In this document: piece by piece, positions 20,701-29,779 of the stretch
Layout: each line of letters begins with the position of its first letter
Position numbering within the stretch: position 1 is the first letter of the stretch
NCBI GenBank assembly: GCA_963556195.1
Contig: OY744525.1
Coordinates: forward strand, 55,966,946 to 56,030,945
DNA from: Sepiola atlantica
Lineage: Eukaryota > Mollusca > Cephalopoda > Sepiida > Sepiolidae
Reading direction: 5' to 3'
DNA: 64,000 nt
Program-made: the position numbers and the translations under genes
The notes under the pieces: model-generated
What the model was told of the DNA's origin: nothing
Databases searched by the model: none
Seen by the model: the letters and a program-made list of their open reading frames with translations, nothing else

Positions 20701-21789
20701 AACCGCATATTTTTGTCCAGTTTTGGGGTTTATCATTTTAACTCGACATTCTCCCAACGGCTTCACTTCTGCTCCATTCCACATGACAAGGGTCTTATTT
20801 GAATGTTCCAGTGTTTTTCCAATCACGTGTTTCACATTCAATATATTCACGGACGCTCCACTATCAGGCTGAAAAGCAATTGGTTTTCCCTTGACCCTCA
20901 TTTCTGTCTTTATCACCTCTTGACTCACAGCATTCACTTTTTCCTTAATCGTTATGTTGTCTACCTGTCCATAGTCTGAACAACTACTACTGTCGTTTTC
21001 CTGATCCTCATATTGGGTTTTGACAGCCTGCACCTTCTTTTTCCTTGGTACTTTGCATTTCACGGCAAAGTGGTTTTTTCCATTACATTGATAACAGGTC
21101 TTGCCAAATGCAGGACATACCTCTTTTCTTGGTCCGTGCCGCAGTGCACACGCCCGGCAATCTCTGTCAGTTTGGGCCGATGTCTTTCTCCTGGGTTTAA
21201 AATCAACCTTATTCACTCCTTCAGGCCTTAGGATTCTGGACTGGACCGTGGCATTTTCAGACAGCTTACAAATGTCAATACATTTTTGTAAGTCTAACTG
21301 TCTTATTTTCAATAATTCAGCTTGTGTCTGGGGGTTGTGTATTCCCAGCACTACCTGATCTCTGAGTACTGATGAAACGCAATTGTCACAAAAATTGCAC
21401 GTTTTTACTAACGTCCGAAGTGCCGTAATAAAGGATTCCACAGTCTCTGATCCTCCTTGCTTTCTAGAATGAAATACGTAACGCTCGTAGGTTTCATTCG
21501 TTTCCCCTATAGCGTATTTATCAAATGCCTGAATAATTTCGGTGGGTGTTCTTTCATCTTCAGGTGTTAGAAATTGAAATCCGTAGTAAACTTTCAATGC
21601 GTCATCTCCCAACGTGTGAAGCAAAAGTGCCGTCTGATATTGTAATGAATGTTTCGTCAAACACGTAATAATGGCGTAGTTATGCCATTTCAGTTTAAAC
21701 AACTTCCAGTTCGCCGATAAATTATCTTCCATACATAAGGGCGCTGGTGGTCTTATACTAGCCACTGATCTGTTTGTGTCTTCCAACAT
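17767..21789 (-). CDS. Gag-Pol polyprotein of Ty3/gypsy element 1
   Basis: A single 1340-residue frame encodes all retrotransposition enzymes. Gag occupies roughly residues 1-290, with a CCHC knuckle CYQCNGKNHFAVKC near 232-245. Retropepsin follows with the DSGA active site at D309. Reverse transcriptase has TLDLRDGF (D535) and the catalytic DD at 597-598. RNase H runs from about 748 (QCDASEKG) to TDHKPLEA near 813. Integrase has an H/C zinc-binding region at about 964-1000 (HSTHLG, CPIC) and a DD35E core at D1028, D1081 and E1117. A C-terminal barrel-like segment sits at about 1208-1258 and there is no obvious chromodomain. The residue pair before the RT DD is K-A, where Y/F/I/M-x is usual in relatives, so RT competence is uncertain. 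The start ATG lies about 130 bp inside the 5' LTR, a normal leader length. Confidence 0.95.
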   Translation of the reverse strand: MLEDTNRSVASIRPPAPLCMEDNLSANWKLFKLKWHNYAIITCLTKHSLQYQTALLLHTLGDDALKVYYGFQFLTPEDERTPTEIIQAFDKYAIGETNETYERYVFHSRKQGGSETVESFITALRTLVKTCNFCDNCVSSVLRDQVVLGIHNPQTQAELLKIRQLDLQKCIDICKLSENATVQSRILRPEGVNKVDFKPRRKTSAQTDRDCRACALRHGPRKEVCPAFGKTCYQCNGKNHFAVKCKVPRKKKVQAVKTQYEDQENDSSSCSDYGQVDNITIKEKVNAVSQEVIKTEMRVKGKPIAFQPDSGASVNILNVKHVIGKTLEHSNKTLVMWNGAEVKPLGECRVKMINPKTGQKYAVKFVIVKEDFHPLLGANAIQTMELVTINNNKFKMVAKVSQMNESSSQYSDRIINDFRDVFREELGQLPGEVHLQVDPGVTPNVAATRRIPVALKDRLKVELEKLVKKNVIEPVSDPTPWVSALALVTKKNGNLRICIDPRPLNKALKREHFQLPTLDDLLPELADSKVFSTLDLRDGFWHVKLDEASSRLTTFATPYGRFRWKVLPFGISPAPEIFQKTLFNNVSDLEGVVNKADDLLVIGKGKTMEEAIIDHDRKLRKLLQRCRDRGMRLNAEKLNLRQTSISFLGHIITSDGLLPDPGKVRGIKEMPCPTDVKGVQRLVGFVNYLAKFLPHISDVMAPIRNLVKADVPWTWSQIHEEAFGKIKEVVSEAPVLRYYDPNKSLVIQCDASEKGMGAALLQEGQPLAYISHALTDTETRYAQIEKELLAVVYACERFHQYTFGRQITVLTDHKPLEAIMKKELVKCPKRLQNMLMRLQAYDATVLYHPGKKMFLADTLSRAYIYGLGSEDMDDEDDVKEAEYIPITERRLLELRSATKEDRSLQQLQQVILEGWPEEKIHLDPEVRPYFNMRNEMTVQDGLIFRGNRVVVPLTQRAVLKEKLHSTHLGVEGCCRRARECLYWPNMNSDIKDYVSKCPICRKYEVANPAEPLMVHEVPDRPWAKVGVDLFKFSDRDYMCTVDYMSNFWEIDHLLNTQAKTVITKLKHHFARHGIPDQVVTDNGPQFSSQEFSAFAKKWCFTHTPVSPYNSKANGKVESAIKMAKNLFRKAMDDKADPYLAMLDHRNTPAKGLLSPAQKLMSRRTKTLLPTREDLLKPALPKNLRKSVKQDCRRQERSFNHKVKPLKPLYPGDVVRMKPHINGQKEWRKAVVWGRLDERSYHVKVGGDLYRRNRVDLKKTAETPPLTSVIQQPYEVQSELPKNTGQSTEEICNSEPPQYEGEIRENLNPTPFPTKPSPERLRTTRSGRIIRDPMRFKDFTT

Positions 21790-21905
21790 TTTTTTTTTTT
21801 CTTTTCTCCACGTGACGTACGTACGAATTTACAATTTGAAACAAGAATAATAAAGTTACTTATCTGTTTCTTATCCTTTTGTACATCTTACTTAGACATA
21901 TCTTC

Positions 21906-21923
21906 ATCCCACCGCTGCCACCA
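21906..21923 (-). promoter_or_regulatory. Primer-binding site of gypsy element 1
   Basis: TGGTGGCAGCGGTGGGAT lies directly after the 5' LTR on the coding strand. It starts with the TGG expected opposite a tRNA CCA end. The following bases resemble the 3' end of a leucine-type tRNA, but the primer identity is only a suggestion. Confidence 0.7.
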
Positions 21924-22087
21924 TGTGTCATTTTAGAGGATGTCAATGGATTGAATAGAAACATAACGACAGAGATCAGGTTCTATAAAAGATGGCGTCC
22001 TTTATTTACATCAGGCAAAACATGAGTGCCCCGGTAAAGGGGCGTAACTCCAGACGGTGAAACTCTTATTCAGTCCCTCATGCAACA
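21924..22087 (-). repeat. 5' LTR of gypsy element 1
   Basis: 164 bp, TG..CA ends on the coding strand, followed downstream by the primer-binding site and bounded outside by CTGAC. Confidence 0.95.
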
Positions 22088-22790
22088 CTGACTCAACCTT
22101 CATGTTTTTTCCGAAAGTGACGTCATCGTGAGAGGATTTTTTTCAGTTTTCATTCATTCATTTACATTACTTATTAAGAGAATCTTTTCTACTATAAATT
22201 AAAAGTAAACAAGGTATATCCCAACCATTAGTAAATGGGTGACCATTTTGAAAAACTAAATTGCTGACTAATCCTTCCGGTTCTTTCTGGAAGTGACGTC
22301 ATCGTGAGAGGATTTTTTCACAGTTTTCATTCACTATTTACATTACGTTCTTAAGAGAATGTTTTCTACTGTAAATTAAAAGTAAACAAGGCATATCCGA
22401 GCCATTAGTAAATCGGTGACCATTTTGGAAAACTAAATTGCTGACTAATCCTTCCGGTTCTTTCCGGAAGTGACGTCATCGCAAGAGGATTTTTTCAGTT
22501 TTCATTCATTATTTACATTACGTTTTCATTACAATGTGTTTTGCTGTAAATTGAAGTTCATCACGGCATATCCAAGCCATTAGTAAATTGGTGACCATTT
22601 TGGAAAAATAAATTGCTAACTCATCCTTTCGGTCCGTCCGGAAGTGACGTCATTTTGAGAGGATTTTTTCACATTATTCTTTACATTCATTACGTTGATA
22701 AGACAAAGGTGTTTTATTGTAAATTGAAGTTAAGCAACAAATATCTCGGCCATTACTAAATGGGTAACCGTTTTGGAAGAATAACAAAAC

Positions 22791-23300
22791 TGGTTCTTTG
22801 ATATGACGTAGGCGCCTTCAATAGCATATTTAAACATTAGTTCTTTGATATGACCGAGGCGCCTCCTAATTAAAATTTTTTTTTTACCTATGAATGGGGG
22901 AGGGTTAAAAAAAAAATTTAGGTGGGGGGTAAATTTTTTTTTTTTCTTTTTTAACTGAAAAAATTATTCATGGGGAGGGGTTTAAAAAAAAATTTGAGGG
23001 AGGGTAAAAAAAAATTTTTTTTCTTTTTTAACTGAAAATATTACTATTCATGGGAAGGATAAAAAAAAAATTGGGGGGGGGCGAAATTTATTTTTTTTAA
23101 CTGAAAATATTAGTATTCTTGAGGGAGGGTGAAAAAAATTTGGGGGGGGTGGGTAGAAAAATGTTTTTATTAATTTTTTTTTGTTTTTTAACTAAAAATA
23201 TTCTTGGTTAGAAACAAAGAAAATCGATGTCTACCCACCCAAGAAATATGACTGGGGCTCCATCGGTTTACTGGTGAGCGTTCATTTCTGACGCAGCAGC
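22791..23300 (+). repeat. Tandem G-run/T-run block
   Basis: About four units of roughly 85 bp, best seen at 22,880-23,215, each with TTTTTAACTGAAAATATTA, ATTCATGGG and alternating A8-10, G6-9 and T9 runs. G-runs are dense enough for four-stranded folding. The sequence lies just upstream of the terminal hairpin of copy B and has a counterpart in the G/C runs of copies A and D. Confidence 0.65.
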
Positions 23301-23336
23301 CTAGCAAAAATAGACGACCGTAGGGAGGCTATTTTG

Positions 23337-23898
23337 GCTAGTCCACTTATAATATAACGAGCACCTTCTCTGCCTGTCCTTCTGTCTGTCTGTTCGTCGC
23401 CAAGAATTTTTGTAAGCGAGAAGGAGAGCGGGAGGTAATTACTATTTAATTAATTTCAAAGTCAGAAACATAAACATTAACATTAATGACTAAATAAACA
23501 ATAAATAATTTCGGCGCCCAGGCCGCGATTCGAACTCGCAACCTTGACGTTAACAGCCTGACGCTCTACCGATTTGACAAAGTTGAAAATATCTTAATTT
23601 TGATACTTGAAGAAATGGATTTTTTCCACATCTCTAAGTTAGCAATGAATAATCGTATGATAATTGGTTCTCCATAATACTTTGTGGTCTGCGTTCGCTC
23701 TCGATTTTTTTAAAGGGGGTGGCAGGAAGGGGGGAGGGGTTAATCCCCCTCCCCCCAATTTTTTTTTGGCGGAAAAATTTTTTTTCTTTCCTTTTTAAAC
23801 AAAAAGGTATTCGGAGACAATTTTTTTGTCTCACCACTCAAGAACGCGGCTGTCTAGCAAAAATAGATGACCGTTAGGGAGTCTATTTTCGCTAGTCA
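23337..23898. mobile_element. Terminal-hairpin element, copy D (tRNA-Asn-like core)
   Basis: It begins TAGTCCACTTATAATATAAC, then (CTGT)n, and ends with the AAAATAGATGACCG..TCTATTTTCGCTAG hairpin. The minus-strand tRNA-like segment at about 23,515-23,580 reads TCGGTAGAGCGTCAGGC, CTGTTAA (a GTT anticodon-like loop) and AGGTTGCGAGTTCGAATCG. The 5' acceptor strand is missing. The internal order matches copy A. Confidence 0.7.
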
Positions 23899-23929
23899 GT
23901 ACATTAATAGTTTAATTTACATGGTGTTT

Positions 23930-24510
23930 GAAATAAATTTGTCGCTTTCTATTCAACCAAAAGCACACTTTACCGTTTAATTCATTTAGTCAATAATGTA
24001 CATTTATTGTTGAATCTATTTATAGGCAATACTGTACATTTATAGTTGAATCTATTTAGCAAATACCATACATTTACAGTTAAATATTTTAGCCACTACT
24101 ATAGATTAAACATTGAATCTTTGTAAATTTAAAATGTTTTAAATTAATTATTAATTATATTTAGCCAATGCTATATATATATTGTTGAATTTATTTAGTC
24201 ACTACTGTACATTTATAGTTGAGTCTATGCATAGAAATACTGTACATTTACAGCTGAATCTATTTAGCCAATACTTTACATTTACAAGTAGACCTATATA
24301 GCCAATATTATGCCTTAGCATAGAATCTATTCAGCTAATGATGTAAATTTACAATTAATTATACTAAACTATTGCTATAAAATTATAGTTAAATCTATTT
24401 AGCCAAAACAAGACATTTCCAGTTGATTTTATTTAGCCAATAATGTACATTTACAACTGAATTTTTAGCCAATACAGTACATTTATAGTTGAATCTATAT
24501 GGTGTTTAGA
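23930..24510 (-). repeat. 34-bp minisatellite, reverse orientation
   Basis: About 14-16 diverged units built from TTTAGCCAATACTGTACATT and TATAGTTGAATCTA. Orientation is opposite to the array at 15.0-15.3 kb. Confidence 0.75.
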
Positions 24511-24569
24511 ATAAATTTAACACTGTCTAGAAACGAAAGAAAAACATATTTTGGCAAATAATTTATTCA

Positions 24570-25460
24570 TTCTCAAAGTTCTAAATGCATCTTTCTGACG
24601 AATATAGCTCACTTGGATAAGTCGTCCATATTTTCCACCATGACCTCTAGGTGGAACCTGAACCTGAACCTGAAGCATAATGCCTTCACACTATTCTTCA
24701 AGAGCAACCTGAACACCAGTTTGATCTTGGTAATCAGCTTGTCTTTGCTGTTGCAATACAGTTGATGTCTTTCTCAACTGTGTCCCACACATGATAGTTC
24801 ATAGGGTTGCAGTCAAGAAAATTGAGTGGGCCAGATGTTGGGACTTGTGAAGTCGTGAAAGTTATCAGACAGTAACTTCTTGGTTTTCACATAGGTATGA
24901 CACAGATCTGAGTCCTGCTCCAACATGTATGGTCTTCCTACAGCTACTCTCTTTACCCAGCGCTTGACAACAGTGGACAACAACTCAGTATTGCTATCTG
25001 AATTAAATCCAAGTTCCTTTTTGAAGATGTAGAGCGGCATGATGTGGCCTGCATTAGAAACAACCCCAAAGATCATCAGAGTTTGAGTGAACTTGATCTT
25101 CATGACACATGAGACTTTGTGTAGACTATAGGCAAGTCAGCTGCTGTTTGTAGATTGTACAACTGGTCCTGGCAGAAGTTCTTGTCTGAGAAGAACCAGA
25201 GCTTGAATGGGTGTTTGATCTTGTTGAGTTTCTTGGCTTTGTAAGGTTGTTTTTACGCCTTGGTGATGAGTGGTTGATCCTTGCAACTATTGTACCAGGG
25301 ATAGTGAAGATCCTTGTTCATCGCTTTCTTCATAATCACAAATGCAATGTCTCTCTCCTCAAGGTTTGCATTACATTGCCTGAATCTTGCTGCACCTTTT
25401 TTGCAGTCAGAACGCCTGCTATGATTCTTCCTGCTAGCCACTGGTTACACATTTCTGTTT
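24570..25460 (-). pseudogene. mariner-like transposase pseudogene (Tc1/mariner superfamily)
   Basis: Minus-strand pieces in order are: an N-terminal part at 25,441-25,253 (basic, MASRKNHSRRSDCKK); a middle piece reading LWFFSDKNFCQDQLYN, the first catalytic-D region; then the 96-residue frame 25,103-24,813 with LMIFGVVSNAGHIMPLYIF and GRPYMLEQDSDLCH, equivalent to the QDSxPxH second aspartate of mariner transposases. A frame change near 24,815 leaves the third-aspartate region (LDCNPMNYHVW) in another frame, with further stops after it. DDE/D transposases excise and insert TA-flanked elements. This copy has at least three breaks. No terminal inverted repeats were located. Confidence 0.85.
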
Positions 25461-26234
25461 AAGTTAACCAACTCATATCTCATGGCCTTCCGAATTTTAA
25501 CAGAATTATGACTATTCCATATTTGTTAGAAATTAGAAAATTGGCCATCTTGTATGCTATTTGTTCAGAAGGCAATTTTCTCAGTGTATAACTAAAATAA
25601 AAATGCATCCTTACAAGTGTAATGTAACTTTTGTGGTAGATAAAAACTAATCATAATCCAAGCAATCATTTTTAAACCAGCCTAAACTTTGAGCAAAAAT
25701 GACTTTGACTGTTCATATAAAATCCATTTCAACAGCTTCTTAATATGATTCATAGCTCATTAGAGATCAAGTTACATTTCTTTAAATAGTAAATCAATAA
25801 AAAAAAGCTCAGATTTGGACCATGTAAATAAAGATGGAAACACAATTTGGTAATCAGGCAAAATATTCACTAGAGTTTTAACTTGGATTATTTTCAGAAG
25901 ACAACTTAAAATACAATATTAAGCCAACCATATTTTAATGAATGGCCCTTTCGCTTTTATATATATAGAGATGCACAATATTGCACACACCAAATTTGGA
26001 ATACACATTTTTACATATAAAAAATAAACCACCCATCACTTGAAAAAAAACTATTAATGACACAAGAGAAAGAATTGTACATTTATGAAGAGAAAGGATT
26101 ATATTTCATTTACATTGAAAGTTTAATCAAAATAACCTGAAAAATAAATAAATATCGCAATCTTAAATTGAAAGCAACCGTTTTCATATTCTAAACTAAT
26201 AAAAAATAATATTTCTTTAAATAATTGACATGTT
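25461..26234. other. AT-rich, nothing recognised
   Basis: No open frame with domains and no repeat boundaries were seen. Confidence 0.45.
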
Positions 26235-26300
26235 TTGAACTGTTATCCTTATCTTGGTTTTTGTTACATTCACAATATTTTGGTCAGTTGTTGTTGCAAT
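26235..26300 (+). repeat. Fragment of dispersed repeat family X
   Basis: TATC(C)TTATCTTGGTTTTTGTTACATTCACAATATTTTGG resembles the start of the copies near 6,395 and 43,010. Confidence 0.35.
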
Positions 26301-26879
26301 GGTATTCACTCTGGCTTCTTCCCTGACCTGCACTACATCCTGAGTCATGGCAGCTGAGCAAGATACACGGGATGACTGATGAATCGTGATTCCACTGTCG
26401 AAGGCCAACCATCTGTGTACCGGAGAGCTCAGCAAGTTCCCAGGCAGAGAGGTAGGGAAGATTACATTGTTAGTTAGCTCTTCCTCCGGGTGACGAGCTG
26501 AATGCCGAAACTATCAAAGACATCGCTGCAACAGGACAGATGTCAGAGACTTAAGATGCCGGAGAACATCAGTTGAGACATGGTCGACCTGCTGACAATG
26601 CAAGATATGGAGTCAGTATACTCTATGGCCTTCTTCAGGTGCCTTTTTTCAGTTAGTAACATGTACATTTCAAATTGAACCATTTTTTTAGGTAGACTGT
26701 TCACATTCTGTGTACCATACCTTTTTAGATACTTTGTATAAATTAAGTTTTCTTATGTTTCTTCAGCTGGGATTGAACTTAAAATCACTAGATTGAATTC
26801 ATTGAGCAATCCGTTTATCTACTATCCTTTGTGTTCGGTAAGACGATCTATGGTGATTTTCTAATGAATAAATGCAATG
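26301..26879. other. Unassigned
   Basis: A 72-codon minus-strand frame ends here and shows no known domain. Confidence 0.35.
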
Positions 26880-27880
26880 CATTGGAGTATATATAATAAA
26901 ATTCTCTTTTATTTACAGATGTTCCTGCTTGAAAGCATTTGATACATTCTAATGAATAACAATTTAAAAAATTGAAATAGCAGGATATAAATTGGGTTTC
27001 ACTTTAAAAAGAAATTTTTTATCATTCTTGAGAGAAATACCTTTAATGTGGTTTCTCTAAATTATGTTTTTTTAACAAAGATTTCAAAAATACTGGAGAA
27101 TAGTCATATATTTGGGAGCAGGGATCAACCTTTAAACAAATGTCAATTTTACTGTTTTATGGAAAGCAAGTGTGAGCCATTGTTTACTGTTACCCACACC
27201 AGAGTTTGGGAGACTCACAGCACCTTAAATAGCAAAACCAGATGAAGAAAAAAAGATTTCAGACTAAATATTTTCTGGTCTGTATTCATGAATGTCGACA
27301 AAATTGAGGTCACAAACAAGAAGAAAATTATAGTCATGTGGGATGCACATTCTGTTTGGTTAAATATTTTATGAACCTGAATCAGTGAATGAAAATAGGC
27401 ATATCTTAAGTTACAATAAAACAAATATAGATTTAATTGCTTCCTACTGCACCAAAATGTGACACTAGCCCAGAAGTTTGGGAAAACGAGCCCCCCCCAC
27501 CACCACCACCACCATCAAAAAAAATAGTGAAGTACGGAGCATTTTTCCAGTTTGTGTGCCTCGGCAATCAGCAATAAACTAATCAACCCCTGCTCCCAAA
27601 GAAAGAGGTAATTCTTGGGTGGATGCATCTCCTAGAACCGAGCTGAAACATACATCATTCTGACAAAGGAAGGTTTGATTACCAACAAGGCAGTTTCTAG
27701 CCTGAGATGAAAGATGTCAGAAAAATTCTTGAATTTTCAACCGGAACAAAAAACTTTTACATCCATGCGAGAAAGAATCTTCTCATGACAGATGAGATTC
27801 ATTATTTTCAAGTAACTCCAAATGAAACAAAACAATGCTAAAATACACTGAAGAGAAGCCATTAAACATACAAACACATA
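26880..27880 (+). pseudogene. Decayed copy of the zinc-finger gene upstream region
   Basis: Three landmarks recur from the 61-63 kb zinc-finger locus, in the same order and strand. A TTTACAG acceptor at 26,918 is followed by AT.TTCCTGC (compare 60,940). AAATACTGGAGAA at about 27,086 is followed by a TTAAACAAATGTCAATTT-like word (compare about 62,310-62,365). At 27,795-27,860 TTTTCAAGTAACTCCAAA and ACACTGAAGAGAAG match the first codons of the zinc-finger ORF. In this copy the reading frame is broken and no fingers follow, so it is a relic. Confidence 0.5.
27491..27514 (+). repeat. C-run and (CCA)n microsatellite
   Basis: Eight C residues are followed by about five CCA units. Confidence 0.9.
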
Positions 27881-29004
27881 CTAGAAAGAACTCCTTTTCT
27901 TATAAAGTTTGTAGCTCTTCCTTTTAAAATTTTTTCATGCATTTTTGAATTTATACTGGCTTCTATTATCTGTGCATAATGTGACTTATTTAAAAAATAT
28001 CTACGCATCTATATTTTCTGTGATATAAAATCCAAAGGACAAAGTTCTGAAAAAATCGTATAGAAAACAACTCCTCATGTGTGACAGATTTTATCAATGA
28101 GTAGTTTAGAAGGAACTAATTTTTTGCATAACACTTGTACGTGTTTTAGTTTGTCCTTTTGCCAACATTATACCCATGATACAAGTTTGCTTATTTTGAT
28201 GAAGTAAATTGTCATGTTCTTAACTGCACTCTCTCCAATCTCATGTTCACAGATATACCTTTGGACAGTTCTCTTGAACCTGACACTTTGTTATAATTGG
28301 ACACTCAACTTCTTCCACCTAAAAGATCATAAGATGCAATTGTTACCAAGTCCACTTATGTCTTCACTTTCTGAGAATGAAATGCTCTTATCAGCTGCTA
28401 AATTCTCATGATATCTTGCAATTATCACATTGCTCTCAGGGATGTATACACATGAGAAATAGATTTGGACCCCCTAAGATGTCCTTGTACAATTTACATC
28501 AAAATGCAGTATCATATTTGGTAACGTTTTCTGTTGATGAACCACTTCATAAAAAGGCTCCTCAATCGACAGATAACATTTCTCAAATCCTGCTTATGCA
28601 GATATTGTCTAATTGTACATCAACTGAAGCCACAGTCCATTCTCAAAAGATAGTTCCCACTGTAATGGAGTATATCTATTCTGAAACAGTTCCACATGTT
28701 ATTCATCCTTCATCGTGGCCAAAGATTTGAAGCTGGATCCATTGATTGACACTTTTTATATTCTTTGACCACTATGCTGTTCAAACCTTTTATATTTCTA
28801 CAAAAATGACATCAATGGGATTAAGCCTCTAAGTAGACCAAATTCTTTTTCCTGATAACAAGCAATTGTTTCTCAAGCATGTTTGTAGCTCTTGACAATC
28901 CTTTGAGCAGTGATTCTGTGCATAGCATTTGCAGCTTCTGATGTTACACTCCATACCACTAATTGTGTGTATCACTTGGATACTTGCTGTAATACGTGGG
29001 TGTA
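27881..29004. other. Unassigned, includes a 117-codon plus-strand frame
   Basis: The frame at 28,377-28,730 starts MKCSYQLLNSHDILQLSH and ends VIHPSSWPKI. It has no motif I recognise and no neighbouring exon signals were seen. The rest is AT-rich. Confidence 0.3.
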
Positions 29005-29165
29005 TGAAAATAAGGACACTATAAGAGTGAGAACTAATGTCCCTTACGGTCAAGCTAACAATATTTATATCTATATTGTGTCATAGTCTCTATGTGATCT
29101 TCGAACATAGGAGAGTTCCTTAGCTATGAACGAGTGCAAAGGGAGGTAATTTGGATTTCACCACA
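29005..29165 (-). repeat. 3' LTR of rearranged gypsy remnant
   Basis: It shares GACACTATA, GCTAACAATATTTATATC and GAGTGCAAAGGGAGGTAATT with the other LTR. Confidence 0.75.
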
Positions 29166-29360
29166 TCCCCCTTTCAGTTCATAAAGAGAGTTGTATGGGA
29201 GGTCGAACTTTCCGACCACTCCTGGAGTAAACTGCTGGTCTGGGACTTCCAGAGTTGACACAGGGAACTGGGTCTCTGGTTTGGTGAGTTGTTCTGCTGA
29301 ACTGTTATCGTCACTATACTTAGGAATATCTCTGGGTATGTTTGGTAATATCGACATTTC
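29166..29360 (-). pseudogene. C-terminal end of gypsy polyprotein
   Basis: Minus-strand residues PVSTLEVPDQQFTPGVVGKF then DLPYNSL run up to the polypurine tract GAAAGGGGGATG. Position next to the LTR and the decayed R-S-G-R-like segment fit the end of gypsy pol. Confidence 0.55.
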
Positions 29361-29584
29361 TGAGGAAACTTGTTATGCTCACTTCTATTGCAAAGATGGC
29401 TTCCGTTTCATTGAAGTAGACCTGACTCAGTCTTGACCGGTACTGATCTTGGTGATAAAGTGTTCACCACTTTGGCTGGATTAGTTCTGGGTGTCTTTAA
29501 CCAAACTGACTGTTCTTCAGTTACTGATGCACGTTCTCTAGCTTTATGACGCTTGAAAAATTAAATTTTTGTTTCATTTTGAGC

Positions 29585-29779
29585 TTAGTCTACATTTTTA
29601 AGTTTCTCAACATTTTGTTGGCCGATTACACTTTGTTCAGACAGTGCTGGAATGCGAGTCCTGAGTTTTCTTTGCATTAAAAGTTCTGCAGAACTCTGGC
29701 CATGTTGGAGTTGAGTACTGTGATAATTCAGTAATGCGATGTACGAATCACTTGATTTTTTTAACGTGTTCTTAATCAT
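29585..29779 (-). pseudogene. Integrase C-terminal fragment
   Basis: The frame reads SYIALLNYHSTQLQHGQS then AELLMQRKLRTRIPAL. The LNYxSTxLxxGxSPAELLMxRxLRT pattern is the conserved segment after the integrase catalytic core in many gypsy elements. The catalytic core between this piece and the zinc-binding piece is degraded: FGIYNGS-like and FSDKW-like traces are out of frame near 29,850-30,050. Confidence 0.75.

Larger units (their letters stand above)
17438..22087 (-). mobile_element. Complete Ty3/gypsy LTR retrotransposon (4650 bp)
   Basis: Two 164-bp LTRs flank one long minus-strand gag-pol frame. The 5-bp target duplication CTGAC is exact at 17,433-17,437 and 22,088-22,092. LTRs start TG and end CA on the coding strand. 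A primer-binding-like TGGTGGCAGCGGTGGGAT follows the 5' LTR and an AGAAAAGGGAAGA polypurine tract precedes the 3' LTR. With 2 LTR mismatches and an unbroken 1340-codon frame, this is the youngest and only apparently complete element in the window. It is inserted in the satellite. Confidence 0.95.
16745..22790 (+). repeat. ~178-bp satellite, five units, each with TGACGTCA
   Basis: TGACGTCA occurs at about 16,793, 22,118, 22,294, 22,471 and 22,645. Subtracting the MITE and gypsy insertions gives a spacing of about 180 bp between the first two, equal to the other intervals. Each unit also has GAGAGGATT(T)TTTTC, TCTACTGTAAATTAAA and CCATTAGTAAAT.GGTGACC. TGACGTCA is the palindromic consensus for CREB/ATF binding. 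Whether it functions here is unknown. Confidence 0.75.
16190..23340. mobile_element. Terminal-hairpin element, copy B, carrying satellite core and later insertions
   Basis: The left end repeats TAGTCCACTTATAATATAAC directly after the end of copy A, followed by a (CTGT)n microsatellite. The right end has the same hairpin (AAAATAGACGACCG..GGCTATTTTGGCTAG) and is followed immediately by the head of copy D. Between the ends lie five units of a ~178-bp satellite and a poly-G/poly-T tandem block. Two later insertions, a 482-bp MITE and a 4650-bp gypsy element, account for most of the length. Head-to-tail joints with hairpin 3' ends resemble rolling-circle (Helitron/Helentron or pearl-type) elements. 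That class is inferred, as no Rep/helicase gene is present. Confidence 0.5.

Noticed and set aside
18131..21358. Plus-strand frames of 60-126 codons under the gypsy gag-pol
   Set aside because: Antisense shadows of a strongly supported polyprotein.
23515..23580. A tRNA-Asn gene on the minus strand
   Set aside because: D-arm, anticodon-like and T-arm are recognisable, but the 5' acceptor strand does not pair with the 3' strand, and a near-identical segment sits at the same place in another copy of the repeat.
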